DNA of 64,000 bases from positions 40,298,860 to 40,362,859 of the forward strand of contig CM053796.1 of assembly GCA_028671895.1 (NCBI GenBank). Reading direction: 5' to 3'. The stretch is from Oenanthe sinensis (Eukaryota; Streptophyta; Magnoliopsida; Apiales; Apiaceae). Shown here piece after piece: positions 44,054 to 57,900 of this stretch; positions within the stretch are counted from its first letter, which is position 1; each line of letters opens with the position of its first letter. The translations under genes were made by a program, and so were the position numbers. The notes under the pieces are model-generated. The model saw only the letters and a list, made by a program, of their open reading frames with translations, did not search any database and was not told where the DNA came from.

Positions 44054-46250
44054 GATGTTTACTTGCATGATTTCGTTTGTAAATAATATACTTTGATTTG
44101 ATTTTGACAACCCGTTAACTGGGTTGTTGACTGGTAATTAGGAGTTTACTCGTATGACGTTTGTATGATCTTCTCCTCTATAGTAGGGTGAAGTTTATTC
44201 ACCCAATTTTATAAAAATATATACTAGCAAAAAAAGATGGGAAAACTAATATATACGTAAAAACATGCAGCTGAAAACTAAAGAGAATCTAACCCGTCAA
44301 TTTGACAAACTCATAGTCTTCACTCTTGCACAAAAGACAGAAGTCACAGAATTGCCCGACAACATCAACACTTATTATGCAAATATGTAGGATGTCATTC
44401 ATCTAAGTTCCAAGCATATTACATTTAGATTAAAGCTACTAGTGTAAAAGTTTAGCAGAGAACGCAGTGCAGCAGACTAGCAGTCCTTACAGGATGTACC
44501 AAATTAAGATCATGTTAACAAAATTAAGTACAGAACAGAATGCACTGTAATGTATTATATATTTATGATGTATAAATTATAACTAGTTATGAATGCTTAC
44601 CTAAAATATAATTTATATGATATTATTATTATTATTATTATATATATATAATATTATATATATTATTTCGGTTCGGTGTACATTCGGTTCGTAATATTTT
44701 AGAAACCAAACCCGAACCAAAAAATCGGTCCGGTTTTTATTCGGTTCAATTTTTATTCTGCTCGATTTTAATCGATGCAATTTTATACAGGTTTTTGCAA
44801 TTTTTGGCTCGGTTTCAAATTTCGATTGGTTGTTATCCCTGTAATTGTGTATAGAAGGAACATGATCTATCGATCTCGAGTGAGAGGGGGATATATTAGC
44901 CCGGACTATTTAATTATTTTATTACAGTATTATTTTTGAGTTGTTCTATAAAACAAACTGCAATAAATAATGTTCATAAATTAGCCTGTCCTACACACTG
45001 CATGCCCCCATTTAATAAATCAAAGTAGCTAGATTTTCAATACAGAATCTCTATTGGTCTGTCGTACTTACTGCACCATTTTAAAATTATTGTTATATAC
45101 GGGGTACTTGTAACAGAACTAGTACAAACTGCCAGGCTGCCAGCTAGGAATCTCACGCGCTTTATAACACCAATTAAACTCTTTATCTTAATAATAATTG
45201 TATTATTTTAGAGTAATTTTTAAAACATATGTGAAAGATAGAACCATACGCTATGATGCTTTTTGTACATTTTTTATTGTAAACATAAATATTTTTAAAA
45301 AGTATATTTTTTCAATGTAACATAACGAAATTAAAATGACCATCGACTAAAAATTACAGGAAAAATTAAACAAATCAAACCGTAGGTAGTTTAAGAGGTT
45401 GAGTTGCTTCGGAGGCTCATGTATTGCAAACTCCATAGTCCACACATCTTTGTTATCTTATCCTTTGTGTTTCACACACGTAAAGTCACACGTGTCAGTT
45501 ACATTTAAAATTTACCATACGAGTTTTTTACTTTTTTCCCCCTAACACTAGCTGTTAAGAAGGTTAAAATTTTAAATTTTGTCATAAATAAAATGATTGT
45601 AAACTTGTTTATTTATTAAAAACTAACTATAAAACTAATAGATATATGTATGAATACATTTATATAAATATTTGGATAGTGTGTTTGCAAAAGCATTGGT
45701 ATTATTTTGAAAATAAACATATATTTAAATAATATATAAATAATAACTTTACCATTTTTAATTACTTACAGTAATAGACTACATATCATGCCGAACAACT
45801 TGATAATTAAATTAATCAGTAAACATGTTTTAGAATTTTTAGTTGATTTTTTTATAAAAAAGATGAAAAAGAAAATAAAAAATATTTAATAATGTTTATA
45901 ATATGCTCCCGATTTTATTTTAGGAATGAGTTTACGATACAGAGGAAGAAAAACTTTTGAAGAAAAAGAATATGTTAGAAATTAGTTGAAAAATGTGTGA
46001 GAATTTTTCTCCAATTATCTTTTGGAAGAAAATTTAGGCAAAATAGAGTCATTCGGCAAAGAGGCAGAATTTTAGAAGGAAAATGCTAAGGATGCTAAAA
46101 GTTTTATTAAAAAATTTTCTAAATATTAATCTCATATAATTGGTAATTTTCCTAATACGAGAAATATAAGAACCTGTGTGTATATATATTTGCCATCATA
46201 TATTATGTCATATCATTTAATAAAAATTTTGAAATTATTTTTAAATACCC

Positions 46251-46488
46251 AGTAGTCTAGTACTACACATTTAAGAATCATAAGATAAGTTTAAACAATT
46301 TACATCTGATTAATTAATATTTGTAAATATATGAATCAAAAATATAAATTCTAACTTAACATTATCCGAAGTAGTCTAGTACTACTCATTTAAGAATCAT
46401 AAGATAAGTTTAAACAATTTGCATCTGATTAATTAATATTTGTAAATATATGAATCAAAAATATAAATTCTAACTTAACATTATCCGA
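46251..46488. repeat. 119 bp tandem duplication
   Basis: Units 46251-46369 and 46370-46488 begin agtagtctagtactac and end cattatccga. I count two mismatches. It is a recent duplication with no coding content. Confidence 0.9.
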
Positions 46489-46852
46489 TTTATTTAGCCC
46501 ACTCAAGAAGCAGTGCTAACAATATGGATGTTGTAATGGGTCAAATTTTGATCATTGAAAAATATCAAGTTGAAAAAATTATTAAAAAAAGTATTTTTCT
46601 TATTTTTTTTTAAAAAGTAATAATATTTTTCTCTCATACTTTTCTTCGCTGCTTTTCTAAATTTAAATTCGAAGGTACAGTGTAAATGCGTCCACGACTC
46701 CGCGTCCACCAGTATGAGAAAGTAGCACAAAATTTAAGACAGCCATTCGGCCCATTCCTAGGATCCCCCACCTTCGATGATGTTATTCACATGTCACTGA
46801 CAGACCCATATAGTACAGATTTGTAGTAGTAGTAGTAGTGTGTTTTTACTCG

Positions 46853-46858
46853 CACGTG
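46853..46858 (+). promoter_or_regulatory. G-box (CACGTG) upstream of the JAZ gene
   Basis: cgCACGTGtt, 360 bases before the ATG; a second CACGTG is at 45489. JAZ genes are known direct targets of MYC2-type bHLH factors, which bind this motif, giving feedback repression of jasmonate signalling. Confidence 0.45.
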
Positions 46859-47217
46859 TTTAACTAAGCAAAGTACTAATTTCCCCTTTCTAGGATGTGT
46901 TACTTGACTAGCCCGTAATCCAACATGCCCCACGAGGTCTATAGGATATAGTCAAAGAATATTGTTTTGTATTTTTTATATATGTACTATAACATAACAG
47001 CAAACATAAATAATTTATAAAAATACTTTGCTCTCTCTTTCTCTTTTGTTTCAAGTTACAACCATTCTTGCAAAGAAGAGTCTAACCATTTTCTCCCTAC
47101 ATCTTTAAGCTTAAGTTTTAGCAATATTTAATCTTTTAATCTTTTGGGGTTAGTTCTATAACAAGTAAGAACTCTAGCTCTAAGTTTTAGCAAGATTATA
47201 TACATATTTTAGTTGAG

Positions 47218-49719
47218 ATGGAGAGGGATTTTATGGGATTGAACTCAAAAGATTCTGTGATTGAGGTCAAAGAAGAGGCTGCTGGTGGATACAGAGACTC
47301 TCCAGGTATATGCTTAATAATTTGTTAATCTCTCTGGTATATATAGTTTGTATGCATTTCTGTACTCTGGTGTTGTGTTGTTATTGTTTGTTTTGTTCTT
47401 AATGTCAAGCTGTAATTGTATCTTACTTGAGACTCTCTGGATCATTGATATTATTTTATCATTATCTTTCTAGGATGCAATTTTTATCCTTGTAAATTCT
47501 AAGCTGATCTTGGGCTAAGTTTGTTGTGGTTTTTCTTTAGATGTTCTATTAAATTTGTATGTTTTTCTTATAAGTTTATTAGATTTTCCTTTAGTTGTAT
47601 GTTTTTAAGTTTATCACTGTAGATTATTAATGAATTTAGTTGTGGTGCATTTAATAATCATATTTTCAAACAGGTGGATTTCCTTAAGTGACTACAAGGA
47701 TTCTGTGTCTTAATTTGATGCTATACTGCTATATATCGCGAAGAAAATTCTGGATTACCATGATAATTTATGTATTAGCTAATTCGTTATATATATGCAA
47801 TAATTGCTACTGGTGGTATACTGTTATAATTGAAATCTACGAAGAAAGTATGGAGTTGTTTTCTAATATAATCTTAATAGTTTTGGCTAAAGCATACCAT
47901 ATATGTCAGCTATTTTCTGTTCTTTTCAAGAATTTCTATATTGTCTATCATCTGCTTCGACTAGGATAGTTCAAGAGCTCCACTCTCATTTTCTCCATCA
48001 TTTTTACTAAATATATATATCAAAAAATAAGATAAAAAGTATGGAACAGAGGAAGAAGATCGGGCACTAGTGCGTAGGACTAGAGAAAGAATTTTTTTTT
48101 GAATAAGAAATATTAAGAGGTACAAATAACGAATGCCTTCTAAATAGGTTTTAGAAGTGTTCTGCTGTCGAAGGTCGCTACTTTTAGATAATCTTTTGAA
48201 AGAAATGTACTTAGCCAAGTATGTCCGGGTTTTTGGCCTGCCTTAAGATCCCTTTGTTGTTTTACCCATCCTTGTGATTCACCACTTTCCAATAACAGCT
48301 TCACTTTCTTTAATGCTTAAATTGCTGTGGCAGACCTAACTGTAATAACTATTGCATTAAGATCTATATGAAGCATCAGCCCAAGTGGAATTGTTTGGTT
48401 TCAAGTAGATGACATCTAACGCACATTCTTTTCTACTTCCTGAGCGTCTTCTCCTTCTAGTTGGTGCTTTCTGTATGACCGAGTTGTTTATACTTGACTA
48501 GATCATTAAAATTTTTAAGGTGTTATCATGTTGCATTTTTGTTTTAACTGTACTGCTATATATATAACATCACGAATATCCAATGCAAATTGAATATGAT
48601 GTTTGTTATTAAAAAAATTGAATTCTTTAAATGCTATGTTGTTTCTTTTCTTCCAAATTTTCTATACTTTCACTGATATTGTTGTTCATCTTGAATTTAT
48701 AGGACTCTTTAGATGTCCGCAAGTTCAGTGGCCGTTGACAAGTAAGACATGCTTCTTTCCTCTTTCAAATATCTTAACACTGAATGTGACATAAGATTTC
48801 AACACGGTGCTTATATTTACTTTATCATGGCTGACAGATACATTCAACTCTAACAAGTGCCAATCGGGTGAAAACCAGGTTTATTTCTATTACCTAGTGT
48901 GGGGGTTTGTTCAACTATAATTTTTCTGATCATTGAAGATGTATAAATGTCAGCTTGTGTATTTTCTATGCATGAAATTTGATGCTTTGATTGATGCATG
49001 TATGGCTGTAATTTCACTTGGTTTAACTCTCTAATCAAGGCCGTTTTGTCTGTTCTCATTTGGAAAATTAATGTGAGATGGCTGATTTTCATTTTCACGT
49101 CATCTCTGATGTCTTTTTTACCATTTAGAGAAACTCGAATCAGAATAGGGAAGGTGGAACTTTTTTTTCAATGACAAATTATCCCATTCAACAGAATGCA
49201 CACCCGTTGCATCTTCCTCCCCATGATGCAAAAGCATTCATGGGCATGAACAAAGGGATTTCACTATCCATGAACAACTCTTTCTTTAAGACACAATTTT
49301 CTGGTCCTGGTCAGAATGTTGCAGCTGCTTCAACAAAGCCACATTATCTTGGAGGGGTTCCTGTCACAGCTCCTCAATCAAATCCTTCCTTTACATCTGA
49401 GTTATCAACCAAGGAAGAATGGTAAGGATGATCTTATCTGATTTTGTTAGGAGATCCAATTAAGCCGACCTACCAATAGATTTATTCAATATTAGAACCT
49501 TTTGGGTATAACAAAATCAAAATATTTCGCTAAAAAAAAAAATTAAAATTAAAATCAAAATATTGTTTGCTAAATTATTTAGCTGAAACTGTAATTTTTA
49601 TTTTTTACATTGGAGAATTCTCTTTTAGGTTCAATCAAAAAACCTCTGGAGCTGCTGCTCAGATGACTATCTTTTACAGTGGTACTGTGAATGTCTTCAA
49701 TGATATTTCGCCAGAAAAG

Positions 49720-49773
<54 letters not shown>

Positions 49774-50775
49774 CCCTCTGTGTTAGATCTTGATGCAATT
49801 ATTTTGTTCGTATATTAGAAATGATTGCTTATTTTTATCTGTTACTCCTGGCATCTCATTCAGGCGCAGGCTATTATGCTTTTGGCTGGCAATGGTTCTT
49901 CTGCTGCCTATCATGTTGCACAACTAAGACATCAAGTTTTGGCACCTAGCCCTAAACATGTTGCACAAGAAGTTTTTCAGAGCCAACCATTGATGACACC
50001 ACCATGCTCTGGTCTCTCCAGCCCCATGTCTGTTTCTTCACATCCAATGGGGCAGCCTTGTGGTGGCGCTACTAAAAATAACGGACTAAGTAAAATCAGT
50101 AGAGGTTCGACCACACCTGTTGACCAAGCTCCAAAAGTAGCAACCTCAATTGTACATGTTGCTGGCACCGCTATGGTACAATCAGGTACTCAAATTTTGT
50201 GATGCAACTTGCAAGCCCATATAAAATGTTCTTTTTTTCTTCTTAATTTACCTGAATTTTCTTCAACACATCAAGGAGATTGAAAGAAATTCCATGCACT
50301 TGATTGTATATGCATTATCAAAAAGTAAATTGATAACCAAGAGAACAGGAAACTCATGTTGGTAATATTATAGATATTTTACAATCCTGACTTGGGTCAG
50401 CCATGTGAAACTCACATTGAAGAAATTTTACGCAGCTGTCCCACAAGCGCGCAAAGCATCCTTGGCTCGTTTTCTGGAGAAGCGCAAAGAAAGGTGAACT
50501 TCTAATCTCACTCTGAACTATTCATTCTTAAACTCTCAGCTTCTGCACCATTTAATCATTTATAGTTGATGACATACAACTAGTCTTAAATTGTGCCTGT
50601 AAATGACTTGTATTCTCGTAATTGTTTTGCAACTAGGACGATGAGTTCAGCACCTTACAACAACCTCAGCAAGAAAACTGAGGGGAGTGTCGCTCCAGGG
50701 TCTAGTGGCGTGTATTCTGAAAGTTCTGGTTTTGGCTCTGCTCTGGTTTGTACTGGCAAGGACAGTAACAAGTAG
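47218..50775 (+). CDS. TIFY6B: JAZ repressor, JAZ3/TIFY6B type, 8 exons, 356 aa
   Basis: Exons 47218-47305, 48703-48741, 48838-48878, 49129-49421, 49629-49719, 49864-50185, 50436-50493 and 50637-50775 sum to 1071 bases in frame. The N-terminus MERDFMGL is typical of the JAZ3/JAZ4 clade. The ZIM domain carries TIFYSGTVNVF (from residue 167) and continues across an intron into AQAIMLLA. The Jas degron VPQARKASLARFLEKRKER is at about residues 293-311, with its MSSAPY end in the last exon. JAZ proteins bind MYC factors and NINJA/TOPLESS in the nucleus. They are destroyed through COI1 on jasmonoyl-isoleucine binding. Length is close to AtJAZ3. The 143-base Jas intron is the conserved site of alternative splicing in the family. 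Confidence 0.93.
49722..49758 (+). repeat. (CT)n microsatellite abutting a JAZ 5' splice site
   Basis: A CT run of about 18 units begins two bases into intron 5 (49720). The donor therefore reads GTTCTCTC, without the usual purines at positions +3 to +5. Confidence 0.85.
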
Positions 50776-51928
50776 ACCTGCTAATGTCAAAGGTGTCAAA
50801 CAGGTAAGAGGAACTTACTTCTACATGTATTTTGCAGGCTCATGCCAAGTCCTTAGATTTTATTATACTCCTATGTATAATATATTAGTAATCTTTGCTC
50901 AAGGACGCTTAGTTTCGACCAAGATTCTTGTAGGCCATGTTGTGCATTAGCCTGGTTATGTAATATTTTTACTTGAAGAGGCTTTCTCTTCATCTGAAAA
51001 CTTTATCTAAATGCATTTCTGGTTATGTAATATTGAATTTCGTAAAATTCAAGATTTATTAGTTTATAAAGAATAAAAAATTCTGCGGTCTCAAGTCTTC
51101 ACATTTGACGTTTCTATCATTTCCCTCCATAGTCCCTGATAATCGAGACCATTATTTTGAATTTTGATACTGTACCCGCCAAGTATAACTATCCTAGTAG
51201 TCAAACAAGGAGAAATCACCACCATAATACAGCAGTTGTTTATACCAAATTATAATTTTTTTAGGGCCGTATATACTTGTGAATCGTTCAAATTATTACA
51301 TTTATACATACATACTCAAAAAGTCACAATTACAATTTAAAAAAAGAAAAAGAAAAATTCGCAGAGTGAAACATAAAATCAAATTTATATGTTCATTATC
51401 CGTTTCACCCATTTCATGACATTTTTTAAAATAACATATATATTTTTTAATAATTTTAATAAACCTCGTTATTTTACTTGCATTTTCTTCGTTTCTTTTA
51501 AACTACATACGTTTCCCACTTAAATGTTAAAAATTGTCCCATCAATTTCCACATTTTTTCCCATTTTTTAATTATCTTAAATTTCATGCCCCACTTAAAT
51601 ATAAATAATTGAAGGAGTACTTAATAACCGCACAGAGAAGGAACAAATTCAATCTTCCAGAACATGAACAATCCAAGTGCTGTAGTTTTATATGTGATGT
51701 CTTACACTTATAGCTTCATTACTGTTCATGTTAACGAAATGTAACCTAATATGAAAATGCACAGCTCTGCAAACTTTATTTATACCACATCCACAAGGGC
51801 GATCAATCTGTAATTAATGTCTATTCTAAAAGTTTATTATTAAAATTTTCTTGTTTAAGCTATAATAGTTGAGGTTCTGGAGTAATAATGAACAATTGTA
51901 AATTAAAAAAAGATGATGCATGAAATTT
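50776..51928. other. Spacer between the convergent JAZ and MED23 genes
   Basis: Holds the two 3' untranslated regions. 51300-51640 is AT-rich and may contain a short repeat. No gene seen. Confidence 0.45.
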
Positions 51929-54900
51929 TTACATGACGTTCTGGACCAGGTTTGGATGAGTAGCAGCATAAATTGAAGAATTTACATCAGTGTTTAAGTG
52001 AGAAAGAAGATGCTGAACATCTGGGCGTAATCTTTCCGATGCTTTTCCAAACAAAGCCAAAACTTCAGCTCTAGGTTTGCTGGTTGATTCAACAGGTCCT
52101 CCTTGCCCTTCATAGTGAACGACATGATGTCTAATGAAAACAGGTTCATCATTACCATAGAATGAGATTACATTCAGAACAAAACATATAGTAATATCAA
52201 AGACAGATAAATCATTAATAGTGAATTATCCTAGGACAGGACACTTGGATCTTACAGGAAGTCGATGATATCTACTATATCTGCAGCTTCCACTGGAGTA
52301 GATGGCTGTGAGTTCTTCCCAAACACATCCACCAGCACATTTAAAAGCATCACGAGTATCTGGTGGACAGATAAAAATATATCAGAGGAAACAGTAAGCA
52401 ATCAAGACAAGACCAATGTGTGTACAGAAATAAAGGATCATGTAAACTCTAAATCCCCTTGTTTGTTTCATCTTACTTTTTGAGTGTGTCTGTTGCGGAG
52501 ATTTGAGAAAGGGGAGAGAGAAGGCGCTTATTTGCAGTAACTTGTCATTTCAACAATTTTCAGAATATAGTCAGGCAACATGTATAGTCAATGATCAATC
52601 TCTACCTATTATTTATTGATTTATTACTCAAAAAGCCATTGCTTTGACATATTAATTATTTAAATACGCATCAAACTAACCTATAGTTTCAGTGTGACGA
52701 AAGGCTTTCAAAGTAGACCAAGAATGTCTATGACGGGTGTAAATTTACTTTGTTGCAAATACAAATGTAAATACAACATGTCATGTTAGAACAAGATGCA
52801 GAAACAGATAAAAGAAGGATGATAGCATGTGAGAGTAGTATAGGAATAAATCGAGGGGATGATAGCTTGATAGGTTTCAAGCATGAGCAGAAGTCGACAT
52901 TCATGTGGAAGAAAGGGCTGCCTTCATTCAAGTAAAAGAATGGTTAGCACAATTAGCCAAAAAAAAAAAGGATGGTTAGCACACAAGATTGTTTTTTTTA
53001 TGTGAGGTCTCAGTGCCTCGCCACACGCAATACATGGAAACATTGATGCAGGACAATAACTAAGAAAAAGGAAAAATGTGGAAGAAAATTACAAAAATAC
53101 AAGTTTGTGGATTAAATAAAGGAAATAAATAAATCCTTTATCAATTTACTACCAAGACCTAGAATAATCCTAATAATCTATTTTCCAATGTTATTTAACT
53201 TTAGAATAAATTATAATTAACTTTATTCCTAGATAATGACACAAAACTATTACATTTTTTTTTGAAACCAAATAATTACAAATTAATATTATGTGAATCC
53301 TCTAATATATGTCCTTTAACTGTAAAATGTCACAGGGGATATTAAAATTGGACATGGACTAGAATTTTCAACCTAGCTAGTAAACCTGGAATTTAAGAAC
53401 TTGAAAGAATACACAATGAATGCCCTTCAGTACCTTACTGAACAGATTGTGGGAATTGGCAACTCTAGAAAGCGGAGGGCCCAGGATGCGGAACACTATT
53501 CTTAGCACCACAACCGATTTGACAGGCCTGAGATGTTTTATGAAAATATTTGTTCCCTCTAGCCATTCCTGTGGTAGGTTACTATAGAAAGAGTGGAGCA
53601 AGGACACAATATTACCTGGAAAAAAAATTGTAGATAAGAATTCGAAAAGAAAATTACAGTGTGATTTTAGGAGAATAAAATAATGATAACTTCCCGCAAT
53701 TTTATGATTGCTTCATAGTAATTATCTAATCTGAGCTAGTAAAACATTTCTTTCACTTGCCAATAAAAGGCAATGTGAAAAGAGACGTAGGACTGTCAAA
53801 TTTGTGGTTGAAAAGACATGTTTTAAATAATTAGATATAATAAAGAACAATTTGCATGAAGCTTTGCAGAAGTATATGTTTTCTGTAGAAATAGAACATT
53901 AAAACCAGATAAATTAATAAATTCTAAAAAAAGAATTGATAACTGGTATACTGAAACTTATCGATGCATCATCAGTGTAGTACATACCAACAGCTGTACA
54001 GGTATTGTCTTGAGAAGCCCAGGTTGGATCTAGCAGAGCATAGCCAACAACTGAATCTAGTTCTCTCAGAGTCCGTTTGCCACCAGTAAGCCACCAACTA
54101 TCTTTTATTACACGTGTTGCCTCTATATAAAGCTGTGCATGAAACTCTTGAGGAAGCTGAGCCAATAGAAGACCACAAGCTTGAATTAGCAAGCAAGACA
54201 TCAATTCCTTTGACTGGTCATTACCACTCTGAGATACAAGATTGGAGGGGCTTGTCCCTGAAACAGAAGATGTTGATCTACTCGGGCTCATGGAATCAGT
54301 GCTCCCCCCTGTGGGTGAACTTTGCAACACAGAACAGACTCCACTAGATGCTCCATGTAGGCAGTGACTGGATTGAATTAGATTTGGTTGCATGTGAACA
54401 ATCTGAACAAGGGATGACACAATCTGGGATGCAGATACAGGAAGTGATAATATCTCTATTACTGCAGTTTCAAGAACTAGCTGGGTATATGTTCCAGGAT
54501 CTGGAATTTGATAGAATGCTTTATGACCTTCAAATGCATATGTTGGGCCAGACTGAGATGATGTTGGAATTTTATGCAGAACATAGACATCTCCCCCTGG
54601 TCCACGTTTTAAATTTTCGAGAGGAGGAATAACATTATTTACGATACCCAGTAGAAGAGTAGCAAAATACTCCAATGGGGGAGAGGTTGCAGCATTTGAG
54701 GCATTGACATGCTGAAGGAATGACTCGGAAAGAGGGATCTGCAGAAAAGAAGCTACCAAATATAACACTGAGCATACTAAAAGTGTAAATAAGGGAAAGG
54801 TAAAGGGAAAGGAAAGCATGTTAAACCTTTTTAAAATCTAGCACATTCAAAATTCTGAGGACGAGCTTTCCTGGGAGATGACCATAAAAATATGAAAGAA

Positions 54901-57900
54901 TATCACGAACAAATGTAAAGTGTAGAGGATAGTAATGAACAAATGCGGAATAAGATTGGAGAACTCTATCAGCTGCATCTATGGCCTCATTCTCAATAAG
55001 TCTATAGATAATTAAGGGGATGACAGGAAGCAATCGTGCAGCAATATCATCGAAGAATGGAGGATACCTACATTACATACAAGAACGGAATGCATAAATC
55101 CATGCCCTATCCTCATCTGGGTAATTAAAACTCATTTTTTTCCTCGGAAAATTTAAAAAGTAACACTAAAGGCACCCCACCGGGATAAACTCATGTATAT
55201 ACACACACACACAGGCACACGTATGCACACACGCACACACACACACATAAAAAATTGTGTACCTAATACAACCAAGGATGCATTATGCATACCACTACGA
55301 TATATTTAAGAAGGCTATTAGCTATAAGAATAGGAAACACCAGGAAAGAGATTAAGAATTCCATTCTTAAAGAATATCAACTGATGGATTACTCCACAGC
55401 TAAATACGAAGTTCATTTTTGAATGAGGATTGAAGCTTCATACTCAAGCCCAAGTGATATTGAGTTAATTAGCTGACCAGATTATGTATACTCTCGAAGC
55501 TTGACATGTCTTACGTGTATCCTTTCTCAAGGGCCCAGTTTTGTCTGATTCTGTAATGGGCCTTTGATTGAGGGAGGCCGCCGGGGGTTTTGGGGGGGGG
55601 GGGGGGGGGGGGGTATTAAAGATAATATATGATTCAATTGAACCCTGACCTATCATATTCCACTTTTTTATGGTCTAGTGAAATTCTTTCCTCAAACTTT
55701 TATAAATGTAATTCTCTTTACAAATATATGCACTTTCCTATTGTATTACTATAGAAGAGAAACAATGTAACAAGATTTTAGTCATCCATTTTCAATTAGT
55801 TAAATCTTCAAGGCTCGGGGTCTCAGCAAATGGATATAAATAAAACGAAAAGAAGAGAATTCACAGTTTTATTCTGGCAGTTACTACAAGTAATTTCCAT
55901 TCTACAACTATATTTTTAGTACAAACCCTTTAACTCACTGAATTGGATTTAAAAGTATGTCTAAAGATTCACCTTTGTTTCCAAGACAAATGGTTTCCAA
56001 GAGCCTTCTGCAATTCAACACGCTTAAAAGTTCCAGAGAAAAGCCAATGATCAGGCTGTCCACGATTATCAAGGTAAACCTTTATTTTCTCTTGAAGCTC
56101 CTGACACTCAAGTAGACTGACCTGCTCAGACAGCAATTAACCAAACCACATTAATATGAGAGACTGAATTAGTATGAAGACCATGCACAGTCAAGTATGT
56201 CATTTCTAAACACATTGAATGCAATTTTGCTTGCACTGAACCTGAACTACATATTTTGGGCAATTTAACCCTCAGTCTGGCAATTTGAGGTATTAGCCTC
56301 TGAGTGTTAGCTTTAAGTGGTATTTAATGTCAGATTATATTTAAAATAACATTATTGATTAACTCAATGAAAAGTGGGAAATTTGCAGGGTCTATTTGTC
56401 CAAAAGCACATTGTTAGGAATTTTTTTAAACAAGAAAATTATATGTATTAGAAAGTGTTACAATGACATATTTCAAGGTCCATACTGAACTCTTTCCTGA
56501 AAAGATAAACATGTATAAAAAACATGATGACTTACTTTTAGGGCCATTATGAGTTATAGTTTGCACTACTTTTTTTGTGCGTGTGTGTGCCTCTATATAT
56601 ATATATATAGGCAAGTGCTCAAATGAGAACCCAATTTATAATGAGAACTTAGATCTAATCATAACCTTTTATTTTATATTAATTATTTTAATCTCACCTG
56701 TTCATATTTCTTCTTCCACCGTCTCTCATAAAATCATAAACCTAGTAATAATTCCGGCCATGATTCTTCACAAACCTATACATACATATACATATCGGTT
56801 CTCTCTCTCATTACCCATCTCCCTCCTCTTTTTTCCTCCGCTCTCATCTCATTTCCTCCTATTCTAGTTTCTATATTATATTTTTTGATGTCACATTCAA
56901 CCAACAGATCTGTATGAATCAAAAATATATGAAAAGTGTTGTCAATGATATTCTTTATCTCCTTTCCTCCTTCTATTATAGTTTTTATATTATATTTTTT
57001 TATGCCGCGGTCAACCAACAGATCTGTATTTGATGAATTAGAAATATGTGAAAAGTGTTGTCGAAGATGTTCTTCTAGATTCCAGATTTATAATTTCCAA
57101 TTATGTTTTATCGAAGATGACAAATTTTTGAAGTAGATACGCTTTGGTGTAATTGATGATAATGAATGAAGTAGGTGACAGTAGTTGAGATTTTTGACGT
57201 TGATTAAAACTTTAATATCGATGAAATATGTCTGGTGTCTTTTTTGTTTTTGATTTTCGTTTGAAATTTTTAGTGATTCACGTGTAAAATTTGGTGATTT
57301 GTAGTTAAATTTTAGTGATTTGATATAAAATTTGGTTATTTGAAATAGATTTTGTTTATTTTATGATGATATGGCATTGGCAATGAAGTGGTGGTGGTAT
57401 ATGTTGATGTGAAGGCTTTAATTTTAATAATTTTGGATTTAAATTTGATGATTGTGTTGATAGATATTACGGTGAGGATGTAGTGCCAATTATATAGTTT
57501 TGATGGCTGATGGTAATGTTGGTGTTAAGGGCAGAAATGTGATGATGACGGTGGGGTAATATGATGACGGTGGCAGACGATGTACACAATAATAAATAAA
57601 TAATATATATATATATATTAAAAATTTAGTGATTTGAATTTAAATTTAGTGATTCTGTATTGGGTTCTTAGTTCTCATTATAAGAGAGTTCTCATTAGAG
57701 TAACTCCCCATATATATATAATAATTGGTAGACTGTCATTTCATATCAAAATATTCAACAAACGGCCCAGCGGGTCGAAGCATATGGTTGCCCGTTTTGA
57801 TGAGCTCATTGTTCATCTTTGTCTGTAGCGAAGAGCTCCTGCCTCTTGTTTCAGAGTCAATTTCTCGCTGAATATAGTTTTCGGAGTAAAGAATCAAGAA

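Larger units (their letters stand above)
44054..47217. other. Intergenic region upstream of the JAZ gene
   Basis: AT-rich with no gene supported. 44664-44840 carries ggttcgg-type repeats like those at 37.4 kb. A 119 bp tandem duplication is at 46251-46488. CACGTG motifs at 45489-45494 and 46853-46858 belong to the JAZ promoter region. The frame at 46503-46730 is not convincing. Confidence 0.5.

Noticed and set aside
54348..54632. Plus-strand ORF opposite the large MED23 exon
   Set aside because: Antisense shadow of the conserved MED23 coding frame.
53914..54819. 301-codon continuous ORF as a separate gene
   Set aside because: It is one large MED23 exon (53988-54738) plus flanking intron frames; splice sites at both ends join it to neighbouring MED23 exons in phase.
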